Assembly (NCBI GenBank): GCA_036562765.1 | Contig: DATCJO010000170.1 | Location: 8,297 to 72,296, forward strand | Origin: JAAYFT01 sp036562765 | Lineage (GTDB): Bacteria; Bacillota; Clostridia; Tissierellales; Tissierellaceae | Direction of reading: 5' to 3' | DNA length: 64,000 nucleotides | The notes under the pieces: model-generated | Told to the model about the DNA's origin: nothing | What the model saw: the letters and a program-made list of their open reading frames with translations, nothing else | Database searches by the model: none | In this document: positions 42,497 to 52,162 of the stretch, piece after piece | Layout: each line of letters starts with the position of its first letter | Position numbering within the stretch: the stretch's first letter is position 1 | Position numbers and translations under genes: made by a program

Positions 42497-44272
42497 ATGA
42501 AAAAGCTTCTAACAGGAAATGAAGCCATTGCTCGTGGCGCCTATGAAGCAGGCTGTTTAGTAGCAGCTGCTTATCCAGGTACACCTAGTACTGAAATCCT
42601 TGAAAACATCTCAAAGTATGATGAAATCTATTCAGAATGGTCAACAAATGAAAAGGTAGCTTTGGAAGTAGCTGCAGGAGCATCTATTGCTGGAGCAAGA
42701 TCATTAGTTGCCATGAAACATGTAGGCTTAAATGTAGCAGCAGACCCACTGTTTACAATAGCCTATGAAGGTGTAAATGGAGGATTAGTAATAGTTACTG
42801 CTGATGAGCCTGGAATGCATAGTTCACAAAATGAGCAAGATAACAGATTGGTTGCACCTCATGCTAAGGTAGCAATGGTGGAGCCATCAGACAGTCAAGA
42901 ATGTAAGGAATTTATAAAACATGCATTTGAGATTTCAGAAACCTATGATACTCCAGTATTGTTTAGAGTAACTACCAGAGTTTGCCACAGCAAGGGAGTA
43001 GTAGAATTAGGGGAAAGAGAAGAAGTAGGCGTAAAGGAATATGTTAAAAATCCAAAGAAATATATTATGGTTCCAGCCAATTCAAAGGTTAAACATATAG
43101 AGATGGAAACTGAAAGGATTCCAAAATTAAGAGAGTATTCAAACAACAGCCCACTAAATAGAATTGAATGGAATGATAGAAAAATAGGGGTTATAACATC
43201 AGGAGCATGTTATCTACATGCGAAGGAAGCCCTTGGAGATAAAGTTTCTTATCTAAAAATAGGATTTAGCTGGCCATTGCCAGATAAACTAATTAGAGAA
43301 TTCGCTGAAGGAGTAGACAAGTTATATGTCATAGAAGAAACTGAACCTTATATGGAACAGTTCATAAAGGCTATGGGAATTGAATGTATAGGAAAAGAAA
43401 TATTCCCTGTATGTGGTGAAATAAATCCTCAAATCATAAGGGAAAAAATATTAGGGGAAAAAGTTGAAAGCCCATATAAGCTAGATGTACAATTAGCTTC
43501 AAGACCTCCAGCCTTATGTGCAGGATGTCCTCATAGAGGTATTTTTTATGCCTTGTCAAGATATAAAAATAAAGTAATAGTTACATCTGATATTGGATGC
43601 TATACATTAGGTGCAATGCCACCTCTTGGCATGGGCGATGTAGTAATATGCATGGGAGCAGGTATTACTGCAGGAATAGGTTTTGATAAGGTAAACAAGA
43701 TGGCTAACAGGGATAAGAAGGTATTTGGTTTTGTAGGGGATTCCACCTTCTTCCATTCTGGTATAACTGGCCTTGTAGATGCAGTATATAATCAAAGTAA
43801 CATGGTAATGGTTATTTTGGACAACAGGATAACTGCCATGACAGGTCATCAAGAAAATCCTGGTACAGGAAAGAATATAAAGGGAATGGAAGCCCCAGAA
43901 ATAGATATAGAAAATATAGTTAAAGCTGTGGGAGTCAAAGAAGAAAATATTAGAGTAATTGACCCATATAATATGGATGAAAATAATAATGCTGTTAAGG
44001 ATGCACTAGCAGCAACTGAGCCATTTGTAATCATCACCAGACAGCCCTGTGCGTTGATAAAAGATGTTCAAAGAAAGAGAGCTGGGTTATACTGCCAAGT
44101 AAATCAAGAAAAATGCAGGAAATGCAAGACTTGCTTAAGAATTGGCTGTCCAGCTATATCTATGAAGGACAATGTAGTAAGTATTGATACAGTACAATGT
44201 AATGGATGTACAGTATGTAAACAGGTATGTCCATTTGACGCAATAGAATTTTTCGGGGAAGAGGTGATGTAA
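42497..44272 (+). CDS. iorA: indolepyruvate:ferredoxin oxidoreductase, alpha subunit
   Basis: 591 residues. N-terminal pyruvate-ferredoxin-oxidoreductase-type domain (GNEAIARGAYEAGCLVAAAY, PGTPSTEILENI), TPP-binding domain (CAGCPHRGIFYALS, GCYTLGAMPP, FVGDSTFFHSGITGLVDAVY) and a C-terminal 2x[4Fe-4S] ferredoxin domain (CRKCKTCLRIGC about residue 540, CNGCTVCKQVCPFDA about 568). It oxidatively decarboxylates aryl pyruvates from aromatic amino acids to aryl-acetyl-CoA, reducing ferredoxin. The ATG at 42497 has AGGAGGGA upstream; the stop is immediately followed by iorB. Confidence 0.96.
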   Translation: MKKLLTGNEAIARGAYEAGCLVAAAYPGTPSTEILENISKYDEIYSEWSTNEKVALEVAAGASIAGARSLVAMKHVGLNVAADPLFTIAYEGVNGGLVIVTADEPGMHSSQNEQDNRLVAPHAKVAMVEPSDSQECKEFIKHAFEISETYDTPVLFRVTTRVCHSKGVVELGEREEVGVKEYVKNPKKYIMVPANSKVKHIEMETERIPKLREYSNNSPLNRIEWNDRKIGVITSGACYLHAKEALGDKVSYLKIGFSWPLPDKLIREFAEGVDKLYVIEETEPYMEQFIKAMGIECIGKEIFPVCGEINPQIIREKILGEKVESPYKLDVQLASRPPALCAGCPHRGIFYALSRYKNKVIVTSDIGCYTLGAMPPLGMGDVVICMGAGITAGIGFDKVNKMANRDKKVFGFVGDSTFFHSGITGLVDAVYNQSNMVMVILDNRITAMTGHQENPGTGKNIKGMEAPEIDIENIVKAVGVKEENIRVIDPYNMDENNNAVKDALAATEPFVIITRQPCALIKDVQRKRAGLYCQVNQEKCRKCKTCLRIGCPAISMKDNVVSIDTVQCNGCTVCKQVCPFDAIEFFGEEVM

Positions 44273-44860
44273 ATGGCTACATCTTTGCTATTGGTTGGAG
44301 TAGGAGGTCAAGGTACCATTTTAGTATCTAAAATCCTTTCAGAAGGGCTTCTAGAAGAAGGTTATGATGTTAAAATGTCTGAAATCCATGGCATGTCTCA
44401 AAGGGGCGGCAGTGTAACTACTCAAATCAAATTTGGAGATAAAGTCTACTCACCAACAATAAATATAGGGGAAGCTGATGTACTAGTTGCTTTTGAAAAG
44501 CTAGAAGCTGCAAGATATATATCTCATTTAAAGAAGGATGGAATACTTATAGTAAATGAAGAAGAAATATTTCCACTGCCTGTATTGGCGGGCCTTGAAA
44601 AATATCCTGAAGGCATAATGGAAGAATTGAAAGCAAAGGTAGACAATGTAATTTCCATAAATGCAAGAGAAATAGCAGAAGGGCTTGGAGTACCAAGGTC
44701 TGCAAATATAGTAATGCTTGGAGTTATGGTTAAGGCTTTAGGGTTGGAAGATATAGACTGGGCAAGTAAAATTAAGAAGTATTTGCCAGAAAGATTGCAT
44801 GAAGTAAATATTAAAGCTTTTGAATGTGGCTTAAATTCATTAAGTTTGGCAGGGAAATAA
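44273..44860 (+). CDS. iorB: indolepyruvate:ferredoxin oxidoreductase, beta subunit
   Basis: 195 residues with the gamma-type POR domain (LLVGVGGQGTILVSKILSEG, KMSEIHGMSQRGGSVTTQIK, GEADVLVAFEKLEAARYI). It completes the IorAB heterodimer and contributes the CoA-proximal part. The ATG follows the iorA stop without a gap and its SD (GAGGTG) lies inside iorA. Together with the aminotransferase at 0.7 kb, which could supply aryl pyruvates, it supports aromatic amino-acid fermentation (inference). Confidence 0.96.
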   Translation: MATSLLLVGVGGQGTILVSKILSEGLLEEGYDVKMSEIHGMSQRGGSVTTQIKFGDKVYSPTINIGEADVLVAFEKLEAARYISHLKKDGILIVNEEEIFPLPVLAGLEKYPEGIMEELKAKVDNVISINAREIAEGLGVPRSANIVMLGVMVKALGLEDIDWASKIKKYLPERLHEVNIKAFECGLNSLSLAGK

Positions 44861-44876
44861 ATTTTCCTGCCCTTTT
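44849..44876 (+). terminator. terminator after iorB
   Basis: GGCAGGGAAAT pairs with ATTTTCCTGCC across a short loop, followed by CTTTTTA; the 5' arm overlaps the iorB stop codon. Confidence 0.75.
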
Positions 44877-44941
44877 TACTTGTCTTATTTTTTTAAAAGT
44901 GAGATATAATTTATTTAAATTCAGCATGAATGGAGGTAGCT

Positions 44942-45877
44942 ATGAAGGAATTTGTTAAATTTAAAGAAAAAATAATAGAAAATGTATCAAAAGTAATTGT
45001 AGGAAAGGAAAAAGAAATTGAACTAATCATCACATCTTTTCTTTCAGGTGGCCATGTACTTCTTGAGGACATGCCTGGAATGGGAAAGACTATGATGATA
45101 AAAGCCTTTTCTAAAACATTAAATTTACCTTTTAAGCGAATTCAGTTTACACCAGATTTACTGCCTTCTGATATTACAGGAATTAATTATTATAACCAAA
45201 AAACTGGGGATTTTGAATTTAGGGAAGGGCCATTATTTTCCAATATAGTCCTAGCTGATGAAATAAACAGGGCTACACCTAGAACTCAATCAGCACTTTT
45301 GGAAGCCATGGAAGAAAAGCAAATAACAGCAGATGGGGTTACGAGAAAATTAAACATGCCTTTTATGGTATTGGCTACACAAAACCCTGTGGAAACCTAC
45401 GGTACATTTCCGTTGCCAGAGGCGCAGCTTGATAGGTTTTTAATGAGGATAAAATTAGGCTATCCTGCTAAAGATGAAGAAAAGCTAATAATCAGGAAAA
45501 ATATAAAAAATCCGTTGGATAGCATAGAGCCTGTGATAGATAGGGAAGAATTAGACTATGTATTGTCTAATGTCTCAAATGTAACTATTTCAGAAGATGT
45601 AATGGACTATTTAGTAAATATTGTGAATGAAACAAGAAGCAAAGATAACATTAAACTGGGAGTAAGCCCAAGGGGTTCCGTTGCATTATTTAAGGCTTCT
45701 CAGGCCTATGCAGCTATAAATGGAAGAGATTACATAATTCCAGAGGATATAAGATGTTTATCGCCTTATGTTTTAAATCATAGAATAATTGCTACTGGAA
45801 TAAATGGCGTAGATGATGCAACTGAATTTATAAAGGAAATAGTACAATCAGTTGAAGTTCCTCTAGAAAAAGTGTAG
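44942..45877 (+). CDS. MoxR-family AAA+ ATPase
   Basis: 311 residues. AAA_3 core with Walker A LEDMPGMGKTMMIKAF (about residue 45), Walker B NIVLADEINRATPRTQSAL, and sensor LATQNPVETYGTFPLPEAQL followed by the AAA_lid_2 C-domain. MoxR ATPases act as chaperones with VWA-domain partners such as DUF58 proteins. ATG 44942 is 5 nt behind GGAGG; ATG 44930 overlaps this SD region and is too far upstream. A DUF58 gene begins 8 nt after it. Confidence 0.93.
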   Translation: MKEFVKFKEKIIENVSKVIVGKEKEIELIITSFLSGGHVLLEDMPGMGKTMMIKAFSKTLNLPFKRIQFTPDLLPSDITGINYYNQKTGDFEFREGPLFSNIVLADEINRATPRTQSALLEAMEEKQITADGVTRKLNMPFMVLATQNPVETYGTFPLPEAQLDRFLMRIKLGYPAKDEEKLIIRKNIKNPLDSIEPVIDREELDYVLSNVSNVTISEDVMDYLVNIVNETRSKDNIKLGVSPRGSVALFKASQAYAAINGRDYIIPEDIRCLSPYVLNHRIIATGINGVDDATEFIKEIVQSVEVPLEKV

Positions 45878-45885
45878 GTGGAATT

Positions 45886-46962
45886 ATGATTTGGTTTTTA
45901 GTAGGATTTATCATTTTAACTTACATAATAAATAAAATAACACTAAACTTTGGTTTTGAGAATTTAGATTATCATATAGAATTTAACAAGAAGATATATG
46001 AAATAGGGGAAGATGTAGAGGTTTCATCTATACTTGAAAATAGGAAATTTTTAACCATATCCTTTTTAAAGGTTGTGGAAAAGTTTTCAGGCGGATTTAA
46101 TTTTAATGATAACATTTATACTACATTTATTCTTCCATATCAACGAGTTAAAAGGATTTATAAATTAAAAACAGCAAAGAGGGGACATTTTACTGTAAAG
46201 GATGTTATTTTAGAACTAGGGGATTTTATAGGATTTGACTCTGTGAAAAAACAAATAGAAACAGAAGAGGATATAGTAGTTTTACCTAAAAAAATCGATT
46301 TAGAAAAAAGCATTGTGCCTTGGGGTTCAATTAATGGAAATACATCTGTAAAAAGATGGATTATTGATGACCCTCTAATGACAATAGGTATAAGGGAATA
46401 TACAGGAAATGAGCCAAAAAGATTTATTCACTGGCCATCATCTGCAAAGTATAATAAATTGATGGTAAAAAAATTTGATTTTACTACAGACAATACAGCA
46501 ATTATAGCTTTAAATGTAGAAACCATGAAACCAAGCTGGAGGCCTGCGGAAGAAGAAATGATAGAAAAGGTAATATCGCTTTGTAGGGCAATTTTGGAGG
46601 AGTTTGAAAATCTGAGGATACCTTATGGACTAGCAACAAACGCTTATATTGATATATCTGAAAATAAGAAAAATCATTTCTACCATCCGGGCTTAGGACA
46701 AAGCCATCTTTATAGCTTATTAGAAACCTTAGGTAGGATTACATATAAACTTCCGGGATTTTTCGAAAATACTTTGAAAGAGCTAGACAAGAAAAAAGGG
46801 AACTTCACTACAGTAGTAATTGTAACTCCTAGAATTTTGGATACTTATGTTGGGCCAATTAACAACATAAGTAAAACAGTAAATAAGCTAGTTGTCATTT
46901 CCTTGGAAGAAGAGAATCTTTCAAAATTGAACAATAACATTATTAAATATAGGGGTATATAA
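45886..46962 (+). CDS. DUF58 protein, MoxR partner
   Basis: 358 residues with two N-terminal hydrophobic stretches, then the DUF58 core: GTSVKRWIIDDPLMTIGIREY is not exact but TIGIREYTGNEPKRFIHWPS is the family signature (R-x-Y-xx-G-D-x-x-R-x-I-x-W). The von Willebrand-like C-terminal part follows (IALNVETMKPSWRP). It works with the MoxR ATPase encoded 8 nt upstream; the next gene begins 1 nt after its stop. Confidence 0.9.
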   Translation: MIWFLVGFIILTYIINKITLNFGFENLDYHIEFNKKIYEIGEDVEVSSILENRKFLTISFLKVVEKFSGGFNFNDNIYTTFILPYQRVKRIYKLKTAKRGHFTVKDVILELGDFIGFDSVKKQIETEEDIVVLPKKIDLEKSIVPWGSINGNTSVKRWIIDDPLMTIGIREYTGNEPKRFIHWPSSAKYNKLMVKKFDFTTDNTAIIALNVETMKPSWRPAEEEMIEKVISLCRAILEEFENLRIPYGLATNAYIDISENKKNHFYHPGLGQSHLYSLLETLGRITYKLPGFFENTLKELDKKKGNFTTVVIVTPRILDTYVGPINNISKTVNKLVVISLEEENLSKLNNNIIKYRGI

Positions 46963-46963
46963 T

Positions 46964-48145
46964 ATGGTCGATTTAGTTATACTTGAGATTATTTCTTTAA
47001 TATCCTTTTTATATTCCATAGTGCTGATGTTTACTTCCATAGTTCCCTTTAATGAAATGGTTGCAATCTTTATATTTACAGTTGTGGTATCAACAATATT
47101 TGCTTTATACTACAGAAAATCAGTAGTTTATGAGGTGCTTTATCTTTTGGTATTTCTTCCTGCTGTAGTTCACAGCAGTAAAAGAGGCATAATCTTCTTT
47201 GTTTTTGTTGGAGTCTTAACCTATATTTATATTAAAAAGGCCTTAGAAAGAGGGAATCATCGCCAATATGTAAATAGGCTTAGAATTTCCTATGGCATAT
47301 ATGCATTTTTAATGTTAGTTAGGACACCTCTCTATGAAATATCTGTACCTATAAACAATAGCTTGGTATTTATTGTCGTTTATTTAGTCTCTTCAATAAT
47401 ACTTGTCAGGTTACAAAGGCATATAGACTCAAAAATGGATATTAAAAAAATCAGAAAGACTAATATAAGGTACTTATTAATTTTAGCTTTAGTATTCCTA
47501 GTTTTAATGTCAGATGGTTATAAGACTTATATTACTGATGGAGTAAACAACTTTATTGATATTGTATATTATCCAATGTATTTATTAACCCGCAATTTGG
47601 ATTTGACAGGGATTTTAGAAAAACAAGATTCAATTTATGAGGTTGATGCTGAACAAGAGCAAATCTATGAGGGGTTAGGATATAGCGGAGAGGCTGATTT
47701 TGAGAAAAAAGGCACTATAGCTAAATACCTTAATGTAATTGTAGCAGTATCAGTCCTTATTGCAGCTATTATTATAATATTATTCATAGCTAAACTATTT
47801 ATAAAAGGTGGAGAAAAGAAAAATAAAAAGTATGTCATTGAGTATGTTGAAGAAAGAGAATTTATAAAGGATGGCAGAAAAAAGAAGCAAAGAATCTTAG
47901 ATATCTATCCTCATGACCCTAAGGAACAAGTAAGGTATTATTATAGAAAATACCTTAGAAAGGTCAATAATGTAAGCAAAATAGAAAGTACAGATACTTC
48001 CTTAGATGTCAATAATAAGGCAGTTGGCTTCAATAAGGAGATTATAGAAAAAATAAGGAATATATATATAAATATTAGATATGGCAATAAAGAAGCAAAA
48101 GAAGATACAGTAAAGGAAATAGAAAACTTGTATAATAAATTATAA
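46964..48145 (+). CDS. membrane protein with soluble C-terminal domain, third gene of MoxR operon
   Basis: 393 residues. Roughly seven hydrophobic spans lie in residues 1-180, a short acidic periplasmic-type segment (residues about 195-240), another span (VIVAVSVLIAAIIIILFIAK) and a ~110-residue basic C-terminal domain containing PHDPKEQVRYYYRKYLRKV, which resembles DUF4129. Bacterial MoxR-DUF58 loci usually have a transglutaminase-core (TgpA) protein here; the Cys-His-Asp transglutaminase motifs are not seen. Function unknown. Confidence 0.75.
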   Translation: MVDLVILEIISLISFLYSIVLMFTSIVPFNEMVAIFIFTVVVSTIFALYYRKSVVYEVLYLLVFLPAVVHSSKRGIIFFVFVGVLTYIYIKKALERGNHRQYVNRLRISYGIYAFLMLVRTPLYEISVPINNSLVFIVVYLVSSIILVRLQRHIDSKMDIKKIRKTNIRYLLILALVFLVLMSDGYKTYITDGVNNFIDIVYYPMYLLTRNLDLTGILEKQDSIYEVDAEQEQIYEGLGYSGEADFEKKGTIAKYLNVIVAVSVLIAAIIIILFIAKLFIKGGEKKNKKYVIEYVEEREFIKDGRKKKQRILDIYPHDPKEQVRYYYRKYLRKVNNVSKIESTDTSLDVNNKAVGFNKEIIEKIRNIYINIRYGNKEAKEDTVKEIENLYNKL

Positions 48146-48168
48146 AGACCGGGATACCCGGTCTTTAT
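48142..48168. terminator. bidirectional terminator between the MoxR operon and pncB
   Basis: Perfect 12-bp stem (48142-48153 with 48157-48168), loop ATA. The stop codons of both converging genes (48143-48145 plus, 48165-48167 minus) lie within it. Confidence 0.85.
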
Positions 48169-49625
48169 TGGCTTTTATGTTCTTTTAATAATTTGTCCTT
48201 TATTTCCCACAACCTTTGAGATAAATCAACAATGTATTTATGTGGTTTTTCAAATCTCTTAACTTCATCCCATAATAAATCCAATTGTTCCATGCAATAA
48301 TTTCTTATTTCATGAATATTTGGGCTTTCATATACACATTGGCCTTTGTCAAATATTTTTACTAACAATTTTCTTACATAAAAGTTTTCCAATGTTTTTC
48401 TCTTCCAAGTATAAATAGGATGGAAGATTTCATAAGGTCTAGATTCGTCTATTTCTTCATCATGTAGAGTAATTACATCAGCAATAGCTTTATTGGTAGT
48501 TTTATCGAAAAACCTGTATACTTGTTTAAACCCTGGATTAGTGATTTTATCTACATTTTCACTGATTTTAATCTTAGGGATAATTTCCCCATCCTTTTCT
48601 ATGGCAGCTAATTTATATACACCACCAAATACTGGTTGGGATTTGGCAGTTATTAGTCTTTCACCAACACCAAAGGAATCTATTTGAGCACCTTGTATTA
48701 GCAGTTCTCTGATTACATATTCATCTAAGGAACTTGATGCTATGATTTTACAATCAGGATATCCAGCTTCATCAAGAATCCTTCTACATTCCTTCGATAG
48801 ATATGCAAGGTCTCCACTGTCAATCCTAATACCTTTTGGCCTATATCCTCTAGGTACGATTTCTTCATCAAAGACTTTTATAGCATTAGGTAGGCCTTGC
48901 TTCAAAACATCATAAGTATCTACTAACAATACGCAATTGTCTGGATAAGTTCTTGCATAGGCTCTGAAAGCTTCAAGTTCGCTTGGGAACATTTGAACCC
49001 AGCTGTGGGCCATTGTTCCTAATGCTGGAATATCAAAGTCTCTGTCAACTATTGTATTTGCAGTACCAACACATCCACCAATGTATGCAGCTCTGGCTCC
49101 CAGTATTGCACCTTCATATCCGTGAGCCCTTCTTGAGCCAAATTCCATTACAGTTCTTCCATTGGCTGCTCGTACTATCCTATTGGCTTTTGTGGCAATT
49201 AAGCTTTGATGATTAATAGTTAAAAGCACCATAGTTTCTATAATCTGTGCTTGAACTACAGGGCCCCTTACAATAACTATAGGCTCGTATGGGAAAATTG
49301 GTGTGCCTTCTGGAATAGCCCAAACATCACATTCAAATTTAAAGTTTCGTAGGTAATCTAAGAACTTTTTACTAAATATTTTTTTGGATTCAAAATATGC
49401 TATATCTTCATCGTCGAATTTGAGGTTTTTTAAATAGTCTATTAGCTGTTCTACTCCTGCCATTATGGCAAAGCCGCCATTGTCCGGAATGGACCTGAAG
49501 AACATGTCAAAGTATGCAATCTGATTTTCCATGCCATTTTCAATATAGGCATTGGCCATGGTAAACTCATAATAATCAGCTAACATCGTTAGGTTTTTAC
49601 TAGGCTTCCATTCAAGATTAAGCAT
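48165..49625 (-). CDS. pncB: nicotinate phosphoribosyltransferase
   Basis: 486 residues, the size of the Firmicutes-type enzyme. Motifs: NLTMLADYYEFTMANAY at the N-terminus, MEFGSRRAHGYEGAILGARA with the active-site His, LGTMAHSWVQMF, and IRIDSGDLAYLSKECRRIL. It forms nicotinate mononucleotide from nicotinate and PRPP, the first salvage step to NAD. The ATG at 49625 is 9 nt behind AAAGGAG; the TTG two codons upstream is too close. NiaR is encoded at 11.4 kb, but no NiaR-like site was seen in front of this gene. Confidence 0.95.
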   Translation of the reverse strand: MLNLEWKPSKNLTMLADYYEFTMANAYIENGMENQIAYFDMFFRSIPDNGGFAIMAGVEQLIDYLKNLKFDDEDIAYFESKKIFSKKFLDYLRNFKFECDVWAIPEGTPIFPYEPIVIVRGPVVQAQIIETMVLLTINHQSLIATKANRIVRAANGRTVMEFGSRRAHGYEGAILGARAAYIGGCVGTANTIVDRDFDIPALGTMAHSWVQMFPSELEAFRAYARTYPDNCVLLVDTYDVLKQGLPNAIKVFDEEIVPRGYRPKGIRIDSGDLAYLSKECRRILDEAGYPDCKIIASSSLDEYVIRELLIQGAQIDSFGVGERLITAKSQPVFGGVYKLAAIEKDGEIIPKIKISENVDKITNPGFKQVYRFFDKTTNKAIADVITLHDEEIDESRPYEIFHPIYTWKRKTLENFYVRKLLVKIFDKGQCVYESPNIHEIRNYCMEQLDLLWDEVKRFEKPHKYIVDLSQRLWEIKDKLLKEHKSQ

Positions 49626-49808
49626 TGGCAATCTCCTTTTTTGATATTTTATTTATTATATTATAGACCTTAAATTTATAAAATTCAAGGAATCGAGAAA
49701 ATTCATATAAAATGGGATTTTTATATTTTTAACAAGAAGTTGGGAAAGAGAACTGTATATCAGTATATTTTTTTGATATGTAAGATAAGCATAAAATGTT
49801 ATATTAAA

Positions 49809-49846
49809 GGCTGTTTCATAACATATAAGGTAGTTATGAAACAGCC
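49809..49846 (-). terminator. hairpin ending the feo operon
   Basis: Perfect 14-bp stem (49809-49822 with 49833-49846) with a 10-nt loop, just downstream of feoC on the minus strand; followed by TTTAATAT, a weak U tract. Confidence 0.65.
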
Positions 49847-49867
49847 AAATTTAAAAAGGGGAAAATT

Positions 49868-50131
49868 TTATATGTTGTTTAGAATTTGTCTTCCTTTTTC
49901 AGTGATAGTAAGGGTTTTTATCGAAATGGTATTGCATGAGAAATGGTATGCACATCCGCTGCATTTTGAATCACAATTAGGTTTAATCTCCTCTTCAGTT
50001 ATATAACCCATGCGTAGTAATTGATTAATAGCATCTTTAACTAGTTCGTCATCTATATTTAGGTTTTTAGCTATGGAAGAGGGAGAATAAATTCTTGTTT
50101 TGCTGATTTCTTTTAATATTTGTTTTAACAT
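49868..50131 (-). CDS. feoC: FeoC-like winged-helix protein
   Basis: 87 residues. N-terminal winged helix (YSPSSIAKNLNIDDELVKDA, INQLLRMGYITEE) and a Cys cluster CDSKCSGCAYHFSC with four Cys that can bind an iron-sulphur cluster, as described for FeoC of enterobacteria. It presumably stabilises or regulates FeoB. The gene follows feoB with a 10-nt gap. A longer plus-strand frame over this region has no support. Confidence 0.85.
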   Translation of the reverse strand: MLKQILKEISKTRIYSPSSIAKNLNIDDELVKDAINQLLRMGYITEEEIKPNCDSKCSGCAYHFSCNTISIKTLTITEKGRQILNNI

Positions 50132-50141
50132 GATATCGCTC

Positions 50142-52133
50142 CTAGAAACCTAATAGGCTGCCAACTTGGTAGATGATTACTGCAACTATCCAGCCTATGG
50201 CAAAGGTGTATAAAGCAGAGAAAACTGTCCATTTTATAGAGTTTGTTTCTCTTTTTATTGTACCCAATGTAGCTGCACATGGAGTATATAAAAGGGTCAT
50301 GGCTAGGAATGAAACTGCAGTTAAGGGGGTAAATACTTGTTGCAACGCTGCAATCAATTCATTTCCTTCTGTAACGCCAGCATATACCATGCCAAGTACT
50401 GCAACTACTGCTTCTTTAGCTGCTATTCCTGCAAATAAGCTGACTGTGGCTTGCCAAGTTCCGAAGCCAGCAGGTTTAAATATTGGTGCTAAAACAGTAC
50501 CTATCCTTCCTAAAATGCTTTCTTGGCTGTATGGTTCAACTCCAAAAGGAAGTACAGATAATATCCAAAGTAGTGATACTACGACGAATATAATTGTTCC
50601 TGCCCTTTGTAAGAAGTCCCATACCTTATCCCACATGCTTCTTACGACATATTTAAATATTGGTAGCCTGTATGGTGGCAATTCCATTATGAAGTGTGAA
50701 GATTCTTCCTTAAATAGGTATTTTGAGAATAACCTACCCATGATTAAAGCCATAATGATTCCGAAAGCATATAATAGGAACAATACTAATCCACCGTGTT
50801 CTGGGAAGAAAGCTGATATAAATACTAGATAAATTGGAAGCCTTGCACCACATGACATAAATGGATTAATAAGCAGTGCAATCATTCTGTCCTTTTTATT
50901 GTCTAAGGTCCTTGTAGCCATGATTCCTGGAACATTGCATCCAAATCCAACAATCATTGGAATAAATGCTTTTCCATGAAGGCCTAGGGCTCTCATTAAT
51001 CCATCCATTACATAAGCTGCCCTTGCCATATATCCGCTGTCTTCAAGTATACCAAGTAGGAAATATAGAACAACTATTAATGGTATAAATTCAAAGACTG
51101 TTCCAATACCGCCAAATATACCTTCAGAAATAAATGCCTTCAACCATTCTGGTGAATTGATTAATGTAAGAAAATCTACGACTTTTTCACCAATGAATCC
51201 AACAAATTCGCCTACATATCCGCCTAATAAATCTTGCCCAATTACAAATGTTAATTGGAAAATTACAAACATAATTGCTGCAAAAATTGGGATGCCCCAG
51301 AATTTATGAGTAACTATTTTGTCAATTTTATCTGTTAAGGTTTCAACTTCTTTTGAAGGCTTTTTAACAGTTGTACTTATTATATTTTTTATAAATTCGT
51401 ATCTTTTATCGACTATTTCCAATTCATAAGTAGCAGCTTTTTCTTTTATAGAAGATAATGAATCTTTATCCAAATTAAATTCTTTTTCCACAAGCTTATA
51501 TATTTCTTCATCGCCTTCTAGGAGTTTTATTGCAATCCATCTGTTTGGATATTTTGAGTTTGAACTGTCTAATATGGATTTTATTCTTTCTATTTCCTTA
51601 TCTATTTCTTCGCCATAGCTAATCTTTGTTTTTGGTGATTCTCCATCCTCAGCATATTTAATGGCCTTTTCAATTAAATCGTCTAATCCTTTATTTTTAG
51701 AGGCTATGGTTGCGACCACAGGGACTCCAAGTTTCTCAGACAAGGCATTTATATCTATTTCTATATTTCTCTGCTTAGCTTCATCCATCATGTTGAGGGC
51801 AACTACTACCTTTACGCCAATTTCTAACAACTGGGTTGTCAAATATAGATTTCTTTCTATATTAGTAGAATCTACTACGTTAATTACAACATCAGAATTG
51901 CCATGCAATATAAAATCCCGTGCCACTATTTCGTCTTCAGAATAGGCACCTAAACTGTAAGTACCGGGCAAGTCAATTACATAATATTGTTTATTGTTAT
52001 ATTTAAACTTTCCTTCCTTTTTTTCAACAGTAACTCCAGGCCAGTTTCCAATATGCTGGTTGGAACCAGTTAAGGCGTTGAATACAGTTGTTTTTCCACT
52101 GTTAGGATTTCCTGCTAAAGCTATTACTGCCAT
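50142..52133 (-). CDS. feoB: ferrous iron transport protein B
   Basis: 663 residues. The N-terminal G domain has G1 GNPNSGKTTVFN, G3 DLPGTYSL and G4 NMMDE; then a GDI-like helical domain and the membrane part with two Gate domains (GFGCNVPGIMATR, SCGARLPIYLVF; TPCAATLGTI). FeoB imports Fe2+ across the cytoplasmic membrane. The ATG at 52133 is preceded by GGAGGG; the in-frame TTG at 52148 overlaps that SD. Order feoA-feoB-feoC on the minus strand, with a Fur box upstream. Confidence 0.97.
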   Translation of the reverse strand: MAVIALAGNPNSGKTTVFNALTGSNQHIGNWPGVTVEKKEGKFKYNNKQYYVIDLPGTYSLGAYSEDEIVARDFILHGNSDVVINVVDSTNIERNLYLTTQLLEIGVKVVVALNMMDEAKQRNIEIDINALSEKLGVPVVATIASKNKGLDDLIEKAIKYAEDGESPKTKISYGEEIDKEIERIKSILDSSNSKYPNRWIAIKLLEGDEEIYKLVEKEFNLDKDSLSSIKEKAATYELEIVDKRYEFIKNIISTTVKKPSKEVETLTDKIDKIVTHKFWGIPIFAAIMFVIFQLTFVIGQDLLGGYVGEFVGFIGEKVVDFLTLINSPEWLKAFISEGIFGGIGTVFEFIPLIVVLYFLLGILEDSGYMARAAYVMDGLMRALGLHGKAFIPMIVGFGCNVPGIMATRTLDNKKDRMIALLINPFMSCGARLPIYLVFISAFFPEHGGLVLFLLYAFGIIMALIMGRLFSKYLFKEESSHFIMELPPYRLPIFKYVVRSMWDKVWDFLQRAGTIIFVVVSLLWILSVLPFGVEPYSQESILGRIGTVLAPIFKPAGFGTWQATVSLFAGIAAKEAVVAVLGMVYAGVTEGNELIAALQQVFTPLTAVSFLAMTLLYTPCAATLGTIKRETNSIKWTVFSALYTFAIGWIVAVIIYQVGSLLGF

Positions 52134-52162
52134 TGTTAATCCCTCCAAAGAATTTATAATGA

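Noticed and set aside
49626..49760. NiaR-type operator upstream of pncB
   Set aside because: No GTGTC/GACAC-type inverted repeat could be found in the upstream region.
49740..50006. 88-codon plus-strand frame over the feoC region
   Set aside because: It overlaps the well-supported minus-strand feoC gene, has no recognisable domain, and its first part spans the feo terminator hairpin.
50173..50832. 219-codon plus-strand open frame inside feoB
   Set aside because: Antisense to a conserved stretch of feoB; composition mirrors the real gene and there is no ribosome binding site.
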